In this document: piece after piece, positions 35,718 to 48,756 of the stretch
Numbering within the stretch: position 1 is the first letter of the stretch
Layout: each line of letters begins with the position of its first letter
Assembly (NCBI GenBank): GCA_963693285.1
Contig: OY848925.1
Location: 3,016,932 to 3,080,931 of the forward strand
DNA from: Xestospongia muta
Taxonomy: Eukaryota; Porifera; Demospongiae; Haplosclerida; Petrosiidae
Reading direction: 5' to 3'
Length of the DNA stretch: 64,000 nt
Program-made: the position numbers and the translations under genes
The notes under the pieces: generated by a model
What the model was told of the DNA's origin: nothing
Seen by the model: only the letters and a program-made list of their open reading frames with translations
The model's database searches: none

Positions 35718-38700
35718 TTAGTCATCATCTGCTTCACTAGAGGCAGAGTAATACAATTCATCATCATCACTGTCATCATCTAATGGTTCTGGTGGTAATA
35801 GGCCTCTACCACTTACATTATCTTCTAGACTATCTATTAATAGCTCTGAGAGGGAGAGAGAATAATGTATGTTTATCTCAGTTTATCAAGTGACGATGTC
35901 AACAGACCTCAGTAAGTTAGAAAATTGGGGTGTAACTAAATTGAAATATATGACAATAATATTAGGTCTCCACACATGCAACAAACTATTGCTAGAGTTG
36001 TGTAGTTGTTAATGGTATTAAGATAAGCTCATATTGTCACATGTCATTAACTGATAGCATGGGGTAGCTAAATAATGTAGTTACCTCTTGAAAGGCATTC
36101 CAGTACTTATCAATGGTCTCTAATAATGCTTGCTTAACAGACAAAATAATTTCAACAACATCAAGCCATGCCTCCAAATATTACAAATGTAGTCATTAAT
36201 AGGGCACACCCCCTTACGGGACAAAATGGCGGACATTAACAAAACAATTATAGAATGATTTCCTGCTTAAAAATTATTTTGTGATTAGGATGAGGGTTTG
36301 ATAAATAATGTACATTCAAAATTTATGAAATGCAATATCCCAGAAAACATTTACTCAAGTGATTGACAAGTGTTCCCTTGAGAACACTCACTAACCTCCT
36401 TGGTTACTAATCAACCTCCTGAAAGCTATTACACTATAAAATATACAAATATTGGACTATTTATCAGATATTTGAAGATACTAAAAATATTTTTATGATA
36501 GGGAAATCAGCTACATATAACTATCTGAGTTGACACTAATGTGTAGCTGAAATGGTAACTATTGTACTGTAGTCATTTTAGGATGAACAAAAGCAATGTT
36601 ATATTATAGACAACAACCATTTGTGTCACTTGTGAGTGTATGAAAATAATAATACCACAAACAGAACCATTGATATAATATAAATTATGATAAACAGTTC
36701 ATTACTATCAGAGAGTTCAGTTATCTAGTGACATATAAAATACACAATAGTATAAATGCACACACTAAATGTAATAGAAAATGTGTTTAAAGAACACTAA
36801 AGAAGGACATGTACTTTCAAGCATAGTGGCTGTCCATATGTAATTGAGTCTGACAGTGATTAAGATTAGTACAAACAAAAAGCAATGAGAGGCTTTGTAC
36901 ATATTATGATGTCCCTATAACAACAGTTATGACGTGAGTGTTTCTTATACTACACTAAACCTTATTAGACTCAGTCTATAGAAATTGTAGTATATATTAT
37001 TTGCAAAGTATTGAGCACCTTATACGGGTGGTTTTTAAGAATGACATCATCTCTTATAAAGATTGTGAGGCTTTCTAGTTACTACTGTATTTCCTTGAAC
37101 AGACGCCTGGAGCTCTATTTCATTTTTTTGACCAGGTCTGAAACGAGGGAGGCCTTTATTCTAGAGACAATCATTAATCTAACTATACTCATGCTAAAAT
37201 TTCTTAAGAATTATTTCTTTAGATTGTCGACAGCTATAAGCTTGAAAGAAGCAAAGAAAGACTTACACTTAGGCATTTTCAAGCATAAAGAATGGGAGTA
37301 ACATAAGTACACATAGCTAGATGTGGGAAGGACATGGTCAGTAGGCTTCAGTTACCGACCATACAGGATTCTATTTACTATATTAGGCTCAGACTACCAA
37401 GACTTCAATATCTATTTGTAGGAGGCTTCTATTTGACAAAATATGATACATTCTTAGTTATGTTATTACTATGAATTAGTTAGATTACCAGAAATGAGTA
37501 ATCTGACTAACATATAACACCTCAGATGTGGCTACTAGCTTCAAAAGAATTGTTTAGTATAATCTTCATACTGTAGTCTAATGGGATTAATAGAGAAGGC
37601 AATAAGCTAACTATAGATAGAGTTGCTTGATGTCTTGTATATTTAACCTCGCTGTGCGTGGGCGCATAGCGAGGGTACTGTAGTCTGTCAGTGTGTGTGT
37701 GTGTCTGCACTGCCTATTACCGGGGATTGTTTTTGAACTCCTACAACTTGGTAAGCGAAGCATTAGCAGCTACCAACGTTTACCAAAGAAAAGGAAAAAC
37801 GTGTGGAGTTTACAATAGTAGTATCAAGAACATTGTCAAGCAAAATGAAAGCTTAAAACTCGCACAAGAATTTTCAGGCTACAGAGGTCAAGGTGCTGTT
37901 TCTCAAAAAGTAAAAAACTTAATGTGGAGATTTTTTAGTATGTTGTAGACAATCTTAGAGGACTACGCATCAGAAAGACAGAAGGCCGTTGGTCGAAGCA
38001 ATTGTCAAAAAAGTTCTGAAAAGTGTTTTCAAGATTGTACATGGACTTCAAGCGAAGTGACACATTCAGGAAACGTCTCAAAGCACTGAAAAACTGCTAC
38101 TAATAGATAATATATTGATTTATATTTGTACTACGGGATGTTTCCAAAGAACATTTCATCTTCAAGTTACAATAAATCTTGTACATGAAATATTGATAAA
38201 TGTGACCACACCTTCTAGAATGATAATAAATTTTCTTGCAATGCTACCTAGCAACATCATAGCTGGGCCTAAGCTGGCATAGCATTTATAAATAACCTAG
38301 AAACTGCAGCGAGGTTCGGCACTTTAGTGCCTTTCAATGTATTACTGTTTTAAGCTTTAGTGCCTTTCATTGTATTACTGTTTTAAGCTTTAGAGAATGG
38401 TAAAGAGCAATGTTAAAATGATGGCCAGATATGAGGATGGTATATCTGTGATTTATAATAGTGAGAATATCTCTTATACTCATCATCTCAATCTTTACTC
38501 AGCTAAATAGATGGTCCAGCTTCTACTTATTTCTCCATTTGTTGACTCACATTCTACTAATATCAACTTAATAAAATTAAGAATTAAGAATATAAGTAGA
38601 TGGATGCTTAACATTTACTATCAGTTGAGTTATTAATAGTGAATAGATGTCACGTACAATTGTAAAATTGATATAATCACAATACTTCCAATAAGAACTG

Positions 38701-40698
38701 TGACAATTATTTCACTATTGGCCAGTGAGAGTGGAGGCTACTAATTGAGAGCAGTGTCTAATTAAGGGCTGTGTTAAAATACACAAATAATCAAAGCCAC
38801 AGAGTTAAGAGCCTTTCTGATCAATTATAGTTTTAACTCTGTAGATCAGCTAGTAAATGATAGTTTAAGCTTTGACAGATGTTCAACCAAAAGAAACAAA
38901 CACTTATGTCAAAGCAATTATAAGTATAACAAAACTCCCTTTTAGATGGAATACATTTAGCAGTAAGATACTTTATTAAGTGGGAATTGTGGCATACATT
39001 CAAGGACATTGTCAATATCATTAACATACAGATGAAGGGGAGACTACTATTTAAAGGAAACCCCTACTTAAGGAGGTATTTACTCAAGACAGACATAAAG
39101 TAACCACAATCATATCAATTGAAACTATACAATTTTAGTTGACACAATTATGTAGTGTTGAAACGAATAGTGTAAATATTCGAATAATTGATTGTTACAC
39201 TAATTATTCGAATATTTCTGAGGTATTCAAATATTTGGTTCTAAGCCACACCCTTAACGTGATAACACGTGCTCAACAGACGAAGCAAGTTCAAGCAATG
39301 GCGAAGCATTTTAGAAGTCTATAGAAATAGAAGGAACCAATGAAGAAGCAGAACCCAAGGTACAGCCAGCCAAAAGAACCAAGAAAGATAGTCCCATGCG
39401 CTTGGGACTTCGTCATACGAAGATAATATGAAGACCTGCAGTGACGAGTTTTATGGGCGTGGCGACAGCAACGAATATTGGAATATCCGCTTTTTCAGGA
39501 AACAATTATTCGAATATTGATTTTGCCTATTCGTTTCAACACTACAATTATGTGTACCATACCTTCAGATACTTCAGATTCCTTATCGTCATCTTGATTG
39601 TCATAGTCAATATCTTCTTTATATAATACCATACCAAGTTTTTGACATATAGCTACATACAAAAACAAGTACAACACTAAGTACAACATGTAGAAACATT
39701 CACTATATGCCTACAATACTCACATACATATAAAAGATACATGTTATTAGCTCTACATGAATATAATAGATATAGGAATAACAATAATATCTATGGACAG
39801 TAGACTTCATAGAGAGAAACTATATTCCACTAACTACATATACTGAACATACTAACAATATATACTTCTAACAAATGTATTTACTACACAACATATTATA
39901 CATGAACAAGTCACAATTCAATATTCATGAATGATCTAATGTCATATATGGCAGTACAATACCTTGTAGTGACTTCTCTGTAGCAGAAATATACTGACAA
40001 ATACTGTCATACTCCTAAAATATAAACATAGTGTTATGGGTATGATCTATGTATAGTTATAACATGAATAGGTGTGGTTAATTGTAAAAATTGAGTTAAT
40101 TATTCATATTTCTGGAGGGCATAGCACAAAGAAAATATGAATAATTGATTAATATATTTACAATAAGTCACACCTATCATGTTATGTGTGGTTTTGTATC
40201 ATTGATGCCCTACATGAAAGATGCTGTGGAGTGCAATTTGATTGGTCAAATAAAAAATTGGTTGGTAACATGATGAAGTCATCTTTCATTTTTGATTTTA
40301 GTATTTTGAATTTAAGCTTATCAGTTGCTTTCAGGCTAATACACAGAAGTGATTATAGTTACCAAAGTCCTAAAAAGTGCTATTCTTTCTTATGAAGAAG
40401 AAATCAATTCTGAGCATTGACTGGCCGGTGAGTCTATGTTTGCTGTCCCAGTCATGTCAGTTGTATTAACAGACAAGACACTATATTGCCTATATTTATA
40501 CTGTTTGGTAGTGACTTTGTGCACTTTCTTTTGCTTCTTCCTGTATAATATCAATATTAGAGCAACCAGATAGAAGGTCATATTAAGGTAGAGATTACAA
40601 TTACTAGTAATGGCCTAAGTAGAAGACAGTACTAGCTTGTACTAACTACAAAATTCAACTTTTATCAATGTAATGCTTGCCTTTTCCACTAACAACAA

Positions 40699-40755
<57 letters not shown>

Positions 40756-43700
40756 GTTATACACAGACAGTGCTCAGCTTCATCATAATAAAAAAGCAAT
40801 GTTGACTGTCAAATAAAATTAAATATTGCTAACTTTATTAATGACTTTCCATTGTGGTAGAGGTGATTTATCAATAGGAGTTAATGATCCTATAGAACTA
40901 ACTGAACTAGTACTATATTGTACTCCTTGTTCCTTTAGTGAACCAATAAAATGACTAGAGAAAACAAAAGGAAAAGCAGTCATTATGAAATATGTGAGTA
41001 TATTGTGTTTGTATATGTATCCATTCAATCATTTGTCCATCCATATATTAATCTTATCTATCAATCTTTTCATTCATTTGTTTACACATTTATCCATCCA
41101 TTATTCATCCATTATTCATCCATTTATCCATCCATTTAACTATCCATTATTCAAGTCTCAGTTGTCAAGACAAAATTTGTTTTGTTATTAAGGTACAACA
41201 AAGTTCAACAATTAAAACTGAAGTTTACTGAGAAGTCATACTATTTTCTAAAATATTCTTGTCCTTTAAACAATATATTCCTAAATTCACCTTTTATAAA
41301 AACAACTAGATGTCACATGTAATGTACCATATAGACTGACTAAACTTAAATTCTAGTAAAGGTATTATTTTTATAATAGTACTCAACTAATAAATGCAGT
41401 CTACTTGTTATAAATGTAGTGTGTTTAATAAACTGATATACTTACTCTAAAATATCAGTTGTGTTGTGAGCAGTATCTGCTAGTCTCCTTACACGAGCTT
41501 CAATAGATGCCATGATCAGGCCATGGGGTATCTAGATAAATAATAATGTCATTGCTTTAAAAATGACTATTTAATATTAACACTTGACCATGTGATATGT
41601 TAGTTGGTTCAAATATCATGTACATGTATGTAACTAATTAAGGTCAGCTAATAAACTTCTATTACTCTAAAAAATGCTTTTATGTGCAGGTAATACTCAG
41701 GTAGTCTTAAGAGTGTTTTAGATCATGTGTATATGTCCATTTTATGTCATTTTATTCTCTTCATTGTATTCAACTATCAACACTGAGAAAAATTTCAACC
41801 TGTGTAGAGTTTTTATGAATGCTTTCTATTGTTCTAATGTAATAAGATATGACATGATTGATTAATTATTTAAAAACACGTATTTAAATGCTTCCTTGAA
41901 GAGTTTTAAACTAAACAATGTTTTTATCTCTATAAATCAGAATTTACACTATTATGTATAAAGAAACATTTCAAACATTATATCTTCAAGAGTTCATTAT
42001 TTCAAAGCTGTTGGTTTGAATCTAAAAATTGTTATCACTTAATTCAGTTATTCTCAAACATACCTCTTATGACTAATATTATGTGTACTATTGTACTATA
42101 TGACAATTTTAAAAACTTACTTCTTCATCAATCCATTGTTTTCTAGCTGACCCAGGTCTACTGCTACCACTATCACTACCAGGATATTGAGGACTACCTT
42201 TTAATAATGATGTCCAAGGAATTACAGTAGCACTGTTACTACGAAGGGGCGTGGCTGAAGTAATAGGTGCTGGAGTAATAATTGTAGATGATCTTTGACC
42301 TGATGAGTCCTCTTCAATATCTTTAATAGTAAATGTCTTGTTCCTAAAGGGAGTAATACAGCTGTTGTATATACTTTATGTATGCTAAACATAATAAGAG
42401 AAAGAACCTGCTATATAATAGATTGAGATACTGGATACTATAAAATATGTGTTAAGGATGTCTTATTTATTATCAGACAATCATTGATATAATAAGGTAT
42501 ATATTTACCATTTATATCACAAACATAACAATTCTACAAGTTCAGCACTTTTAAATGTGATGCTCCCTTAGTTTTTGTGTAATGAATACATTAATTAATG
42601 TGTACATTTGAATATATTCACTTTTAAATTAATAAATAGAAATCTAATTAGCTGATTTTCAAGTCTATGGTATTACTAATTTCTAACCTTGTTATACTGG
42701 TAGTGGTAGTAGTTGGAGATGATGTACTCTTCATTCTACTTGACTGAATAGTCTGATATTTTGGAACAACATTACTTTTATGACCAGTACCTTTATTACC
42801 AGAAGGAGGTTTATAAACTGATGGAGTTTTATTAGGTTTAGTATTAACAACTTTCTCAGCATTAGTTGATTTTGGAGTTCGCTTAGGAGATGATTGAAGG
42901 GGTGGAGACTTAGCAACTGGATGAGAGAGCTCATTAAATCTCCCAGCAAAAGAAACTGGTCGAGTTTTACGTAGACCTTTGGGTTTTGATCTTCTTGGTG
43001 CTTCAAACTCTATTGTAAAACTAGTATTCTCTTCTTCAACACTATGAGCTCGAAGTTGTCTCTGTGTGTCCTTATTTTTAGTGACATCAGTAAGAGAATT
43101 TGATGTGTTTCTAGAGACTGGTGTTAGATATTGTTGACCTCGATAACTGTTTCGCTTTGATGGTGACTTAGACTCATCCTCAGATTTTGGATCCAAATCA
43201 CGAAGAATTTGAGATCCACGCTTTCTAGGACTCAATTCACTGTCACTACAAGCCCCAGAACAATGTGTATCATCTTCTCCCCACCAAGATGGTACTCCAT
43301 ATAATGGAGACCCCTTACTTAGCGAAGGTGTCTCTGATAAGGGAACAGACTTTCGACCGTCAATACGAATACGTACAGACTCTTCACTTGTAGTAATTGT
43401 GGTGACTTCTGGTATTGATATGGTAGGAGGTGTAGTATTACTGGTTGAGTTAATTAATGGTAGAGTAGTAATTATTTGAGGGGTTGTCATTACTACTGGT
43501 GCCATAGTTACAGAGACAACCTATAAGATTAGTAATAGAGAATAATGAAATAATATTAAATTATTAACTTCTTAATCATCCATTGATTATTAATTCTAAC
43601 AGTATAACAAAATGCTTAGTCAATAATATGATTATATAGTAACTATATCTGATAATCAATGTGTTGTACTAGCTACACAGTTAGCTGTCCTACATCTACT

Positions 43701-44650
43701 GCCAGTGCTCCTATTACATACTCTAACAAGCATATACACTATTATTGCATAACAATAAAACATAACTGATCACATGAGGTAAACTCTACTATATAATTAC
43801 TGAGTACCTGTGGTACAAGTTGTGGTGGTACTCCATATTGATTTGTAGGTATTATTATAGTAGTGGATGGTGATGGAATATATTGCACTGGTTGAGGCTG
43901 TGTTACTTGTGGAATAGATGAGTGTGTCACTGTAGGCTGTGATATAGGTACAGACTGTTGACTTGATGTGACTGGCTCTATTGATGTGGTTTGTAAAGTA
44001 CTTGTAATAGGTGTGGTTTGAGGAGAAGATGTGGCTTCAGATCCTCCATTAGATGAGGTGATAGTAGGATTACTTTCAACTCGAAAGGCTTGAGCTGTGT
44101 CTAAATATGCAATAAACATTATCACTAAATATAACAATATAAGTCTTACCATATCCAAATCTCAAACCATCTCCTAGTTTTAAGGTTTGTGTAGTCCCTC
44201 TTAATGGTAACTGGTTAACGAAAGTCTAAAAACAAATGATAGTCTCGATAATAATAGATGTATAATAGTACAATATACTTATATTAAATATGGTGGTCCT
44301 GTATACTGTGTACTTTAGTAAAGTTGTGTTGGAGGAATAGTTATTCTTATTGACTTGTGTAATACTACTCACTCCATTAACACTGTTCAAATCTCTGATA
44401 ACATATTGTTGAGTTAATCTGTCCCATTCAATAGCAGCGTGATGAGTGTCCACGGTTTTAGACTAAATGTTGACAAAATAAACAAATGACATTACATCAT
44501 CACAGTAAATAAATTTAGTCAACTCACCAATACAACTATATCTGCATCAGGATGTCTGCCTATAGTTAGACCTGTCATTGTAAGTCTGTGGACTTTACCT
44601 AGCCCTATACCACGACTCTCCTTGATACACCAAGACACTTCTTCATCCAT
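35718..44650 (-). CDS. FHA-domain protein, CEP170-like
   Basis: Exons 44,528-44,650, 44,373-44,462, 44,150-44,225 and 43,808-44,100 join in frame. They give an N-terminal FHA domain: TIGRHPDADIV, TVDTHHAAIEWD, VIRDLNSVNG and TLKLGDGLRFGY. FHA domains bind phosphothreonine. The wording (DxHHA, LxSxNG, LKLGDxLRFGY) and terminal placement resemble the centrosomal protein CEP170. A long Ser/Thr/Pro-rich middle follows (about 42,690-43,520), then exons near 42,120-42,344, 41,460-41,530 (RRLADTAHNTTD) and 40,830-40,945. Downstream small exons near 40,520-40,558, 39,966-40,017, 39,563-39,644, 36,083-36,129 and 35,718-35,846 join in frame to an acidic tail (LDDDSDDDELYYSA). The junction after 40,830 needs a weak GTCATT donor; otherwise the protein stops at 40,819. 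Centrosome/microtubule role is inference. Confidence 0.7.
37645..38338. mobile_element. second copy of the CTCGCTGTGCG repeat element
   Basis: This is the reverse-orientation copy of the element at 11,669-12,580. It begins AACCTCGCTGTGCGTGGGCG, whose first part can fold back on GCATAGCGAG, and ends CAGCGAGGTTCGGCACTTTAGTGCC-like. A (GT)n run follows the left end. It lies in a long intron of the FHA gene. Internal sequence is colinear with the other copy, and a short open stretch at 37,691-37,948 has no recognised product. Confidence 0.75.
38326..38393. repeat. 33-bp tandem duplication beside the repeat element
   Basis: TTTAGTGCCTTTCAATGTAT followed by TACTGTTTTAAGC is repeated once with a single base change. 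It begins inside the terminal palindrome of the adjacent element, so it may reflect slippage or aberrant transposition at the element end. Confidence 0.8.
39145..39552. mobile_element. non-autonomous hAT element with 8-bp target duplication
   Basis: The element 39,153-39,544 (392 bp) starts TAGTGTTGAAACGAATAG and ends with the reverse complement CTATTCGTTTCAACACTA. Imperfect inverted ends extend to about 40 bp (ATTCGAATAATTG). It is flanked on both sides by CAATTATG, an exact 8-bp duplication. TIR start and 8-bp duplication are hallmarks of the hAT superfamily. No transposase is encoded. It lies in the FHA gene a few bases from a predicted exon edge (about 39,563). Confidence 0.9.
40059..40185. 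repeat. foldback (hairpin) MITE-like repeat
   Basis: ATAACATGAATAGGTGTGG at the left is mirrored by CACACCTATCATGTTAT at the right. The inverted similarity continues through TTAATTATTCATATTT to a loop of about 20 bases near 40,120. It is intronic in the FHA gene. Confidence 0.75.
40695..40755. repeat. (CATA)n/(TA)n microsatellite
   Basis: Seven CATA units are followed by alternating TA for about 35 bp. Confidence 0.95.
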
Positions 44651-45252
44651 GATTGATTTGCTTAGTCAGCAATCAGCTGTATATCACGTGAGGCGAAAAT
44701 TAAAAGTTAATTTTCAATTTTAATAATTAATTTTATCAATGATGATATTCTGATGAGACCTGTCTATAACTAAGCCTAAGTACATATGGAAAAACCATTA
44801 TAAGTCACCAGTTCCTATCGATTTGGTTAATAAAGAGTCGTAATGGATTATCTTGAAATGTCAATCATTTAAAGTTGCTAATTTTATTTTTACTTTTTAT
44901 CCATAAACGGCTGTGTGCTCAGTCTAGTTCAGTGGACTGGAGCCTGGAGGCATTTCTGCTCATCTTATATAGAGAGGCACATGTAAATCACTTTACTGAA
45001 GCAATAAGAGAAACCATCAAGGTCCATCAGCTGTACCTCCTTTATATTTAATATGGTTATATAGTTAGTTCCTCACTTTGTAATTATAATTCTGTCACAA
45101 TATGTATACAGTTAATAGGACATGTTCTAAAATTAAAGAGTGCATACTGAGTGTATTATATTTTCATTATAATTTTTTTCTGCTTCTAAAAAAATATTAT
45201 CATCTACATACTAAGACTCATGCATAACTACAGATCCACTGATGTCCATACA
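44651..45252. other. upstream region of the FHA gene and start of the second segmental duplication
   Basis: The minus-strand FHA gene starts at 44,650, so its promoter lies here. From about 44,755 the sequence (TAACTAAGCCTAAGTA) is homologous to 51,151 onward, marking the left limit of the duplicated unit. No coding sequence is visible. Confidence 0.6.
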
Positions 45253-48200
45253 TTAATCAGTCTTCCTCATCCATACTGTTGCATGTGCTACAGTCCACTG
45301 ATGTTCATAAAGTGTTTCCCGTAAAATAAATGGCAGTTCCTTTTCCTCTAATAAAATAAAATGAGGCGAAAGGACTTGCTTCAAATCATCAAATCCAGAA
45401 ATGTGAACACTTTCATTGACATAGCCTCCAAGCCAATGATTCTATATAATAAACAGAACATGAATCATTAATGATATATTAAGATATCAAATAACAAAAC
45501 TATTTGTTCTCATAACTCGATTGTAGTTTTAAATACTACGCTTTGTGGTTGGGTTGTCTATGTTTGAGCATGTGTATTTGTGTAATTGCCACTAATTAAT
45601 TAACCAGATGTAATTCAGTACAGTTGAGCATACTTAGAAAATATGGCTTTCTCTTCTATTTATAAGTGCATAAAAAGATCAAACTTACTAAGTTGGAGAA
45701 CAATCACATGCAGAGGGTCTTTGGCTAAAACAAACAAACAAGTTATTATGAAAATTGGTGAGACAAAGTGTTTTATTTCATCATGTCTCTTAAATTACTG
45801 TACTTATAAAATAAATGTTACCTTGATTGGAAAACTTTAAAATAACTTACTTTAGATGTATACTTCTGTAGCCGTGTGTAGGGACTGGTAATAACAACAA
45901 TGCCTGTTGGGAAAACCAAATCTTTTAATTGGTCAAGAAATGCTCTGGGATTAGAAAGTTGGAATATAAGGTTAGCTGCTAAGACCATCCCAAATTGGCC
46001 GATATCATGAGGCATAGAACATGCATCACCCACTCTAAAGTGGACTCTTTGTCTATCCTAAATAAATACATATCCTCAATTACTATAATTATAACATGAA
46101 GATTAGTGCTAAATAATTCTATAAGATATTTGTGTCAATATGTTCCTATTTATTTATCTCTATTTCTAGTAAATTCAATGACATGTTATAAAAATAAAAT
46201 GTATGATTACTGTTTCTGTACTATGGGAGATATGACAATAAGGATTAGCCCTCTATAAGTGTCTGGCACAGTTTAAGATTCACAAAGTAAGATATTGAAA
46301 ACAGTCTGTTGTGATCATGTCTCTTTGGTCTCTTGACATGATGTCATGTGCCCAATTTCTTATTGAGTGCATATGGCTAGACATACATCTAATAAAGAGA
46401 TTATAATCAACTTTTAAGGTGCAGATTCTTATTTAGTTAGAAAATTAGTTTACTTTAAGTATACAATGCCACAATATATTCAAATTAAGGACAGTGCTGT
46501 GCACCTTTTAAGGCAATACATGAATATTGCAATCGACATGCATACAGTAGTCATAAAATATATCATAAGTCATGGGAAACTAATAAGGAAATGACTTTGC
46601 ACTAATCAAAAAATAACCTTTGTTAAGACTTCTGTTGTCTCTATCATGTGTATATTACATATTAATAAAACAGGCTTCAAGGGAAGCAGGAACTTTCAAG
46701 AAGGCCAAATACCCTTCCAATTGTAGAAAGAAAGATTATGAATCTTTTATTAAGAATTTATTTCTCTACAAAATATGTTGTTAATAATGTAATAATCAAC
46801 TTACAATCTTTGAATCTATTCTGGCTTCCATATCCACCCATAAATCTCCTTCAATCACTACTCGGTAAGAGGAATGGCCATCTTGTACGAGCTGATTAGC
46901 TTTGCTAATGAAAGCTTGAGACAAGTCAATACCTATCACTTCATCAAAGGCTGTAGCTAATTCAAAAGTAGATCGACCCACTGCACAGCCAATGTCAAGA
47001 GCACGCAGTGGTAATATATCCTATTAGTAACAAAGGAACTTTTCTTGGACTCTGTCTCACAAAGCCATACACATTACCTATGTTAATGACTGAATGATGG
47101 ACAATCATATTAGATGGGTCTGGTTTACAAGATTAAATGTCAAAACATGCAATGATGGCTTCAATGCTATTACCATAATTAACACATTTATAATTTTGAA
47201 TACAGTGTGTCTTCACTGCCTTAAAAACCAGTTATTGGCAATCATGCATTTGTACCTATGGCAACACAAAATTAAATTTGTCATTACAAATTATGCAGTA
47301 AATTTAGCACATATTATTATTAGTAGTAGTAGTATTTAAACCTGCAAATATGTATATATATCTTAGTAGACTCAGTGCAACTTCTATTGCTTAATTACCA
47401 TAATAAAGTTAACACTGGAAACAAGACGAGTGTCTAATGAAATCGATGGCATAGTTAGTGTACCAGGTGGTCAAATATGATTTTTTTGTCATTGTTTTTA
47501 ATGTGTTATTTTGTGTGACTATGTAAGTACCATGTACATAAGAATAAGTGTAAGGCTTCAAAATAAGATTGCACTATTGGCCGATGTAAATCAAAATTAA
47601 TGGAGTAAGATTAATGAGCTTTATGATACATCATGTTCACAGTAAAAATTGATTTAACCAATATATTGTTATACAGGTTGCATGAAGCAAACTTAGTATA
47701 ATGTAAAAGTAAGTATAACACTGTTTTATTACTACTGAACTACTAGCTACAAAAACAGTAGTAATTAGTAATCAAAACAGTGTTATGTTTACTTTTACTT
47801 CATAATAAGTTTGCTACATGCAACCTGTATAACAATATATTGGTTAAATCAACAAATCAATTTTTACAGTGTTGGGTTTGTTCGATAGTGGTTTAGTATT
47901 TTATTAACTCAGGAAAATACTTCCTAGAAGCACCATAGGCTAAGTTATCTGTATACAGTCTTTAAAACTTTAGTAAATCTACAGCAACATAATTATCAAG
48001 AGAATTGTCGGACAATTTTCCAGTTATAATTTTGTTTTAATTTAAGAGAGCAGAGGCACTTAAAAAGAAACTAGTATGCCTCTCTGAATGGTCCAACAGT
48101 ATACCTTTATATTGTATATCATACAGACACACATATTCTTTAAAGTAAACTATACTAGAATAGATCTCTTGCCTAAATATACTTAGAACTCAATATATTA

Positions 48201-48525
48201 AGTTTAATTTAGACAAAGCATTTTAATAGCTGTTGCCACGTTCTTCTACACAAAGTGAAGACTTAAACTAAACAATAATACTATTATATTATAGTATTAT
48301 AAATGAACTTACACTTTTATATTTCTTACATAGCTCCGCACAACGTACAGGAAAATCTAGTGCATCCTTAGGTCCAAATGAAAAGGCTATGTACTCCAAT
48401 GGAGAAGCATAATGAAACGCCATATATTCGTCAACATTTTTATCCAGTTCATACGGATTATCACATAACGCCCTTTTCTTCCACCATTTCCAAAGAAGCA
48501 GTCCACCTCCAATAAGACCAGCCAT
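45253..48525 (-). CDS. OvoA C-terminal-type methyltransferase with membrane anchor, copy 1
   Basis: Four exons (48,313-48,525; 46,805-47,020; 45,851-46,057; 45,253-45,441) total 825 nt, or 274 residues. The N-terminus is a single hydrophobic anchor ([18 protein letters not shown]). [17 protein letters not shown] follows, then the SAM site [15 protein letters not shown], acidic [31 protein letters not shown] and [12 protein letters not shown]. These match the C-terminal methyltransferase domain of OvoA, annotated as putative 4-mercaptohistidine N1-methyltransferase and involved in ovothiol synthesis. Here it is stand-alone, without the DinB/sulfoxide-synthase part. Substrate is inferred from family only. 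I chose the Met at 48,525 because copy 2 shares it. An in-frame upstream ATG at 48,570 lies in a transposon end. Confidence 0.85.
47638..47871. mobile_element. palindromic MITE, present only in methyltransferase copy 1
   Basis: It starts CACAGTAAAAATTGATTTAA and ends with the inverted counterpart (AATTTTTACAGTG). The arms run about 100 bp each, including ATATATTGTTATACAGGTTG, with a short loop. The corresponding site in copy 2 (near 53,999) has no insertion. A related fragment is at about 330-405. Confidence 0.85.
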
Positions 48526-48756
48526 ACCACTACAAACTATACTCTGTCCGAGTTGAGTTGAGTCCTTCATTAAAAAAAGGTGTTTTATGGATGGAATGCA
48601 AGGTGAGATATTTTCTCACATATTATATACACTTAGCAATGAAGTATATTTTAATATTATTCATTACGTCTTCACGTGATTGTCATCCGAACAGACCACT
48701 TTTTCTCTCGTGTTCGTGAAGATGCAAAGGGGAAAAAGACTGAGGTCACCACTCAC

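Noticed and set aside
37085..37425. Possible old MITE with degenerate ends (GTATTTCCTTGAACAGACGC and a loosely inverted partner)
   Set aside because: Inverted similarity is too weak by eye and no target duplication is seen.
41000..41150. Apparent frames rich in His/Ser/Ile near an ATCC-type repeat
   Set aside because: Degenerate tetranucleotide (CATCCATT-like) repeat in an intron explains them.
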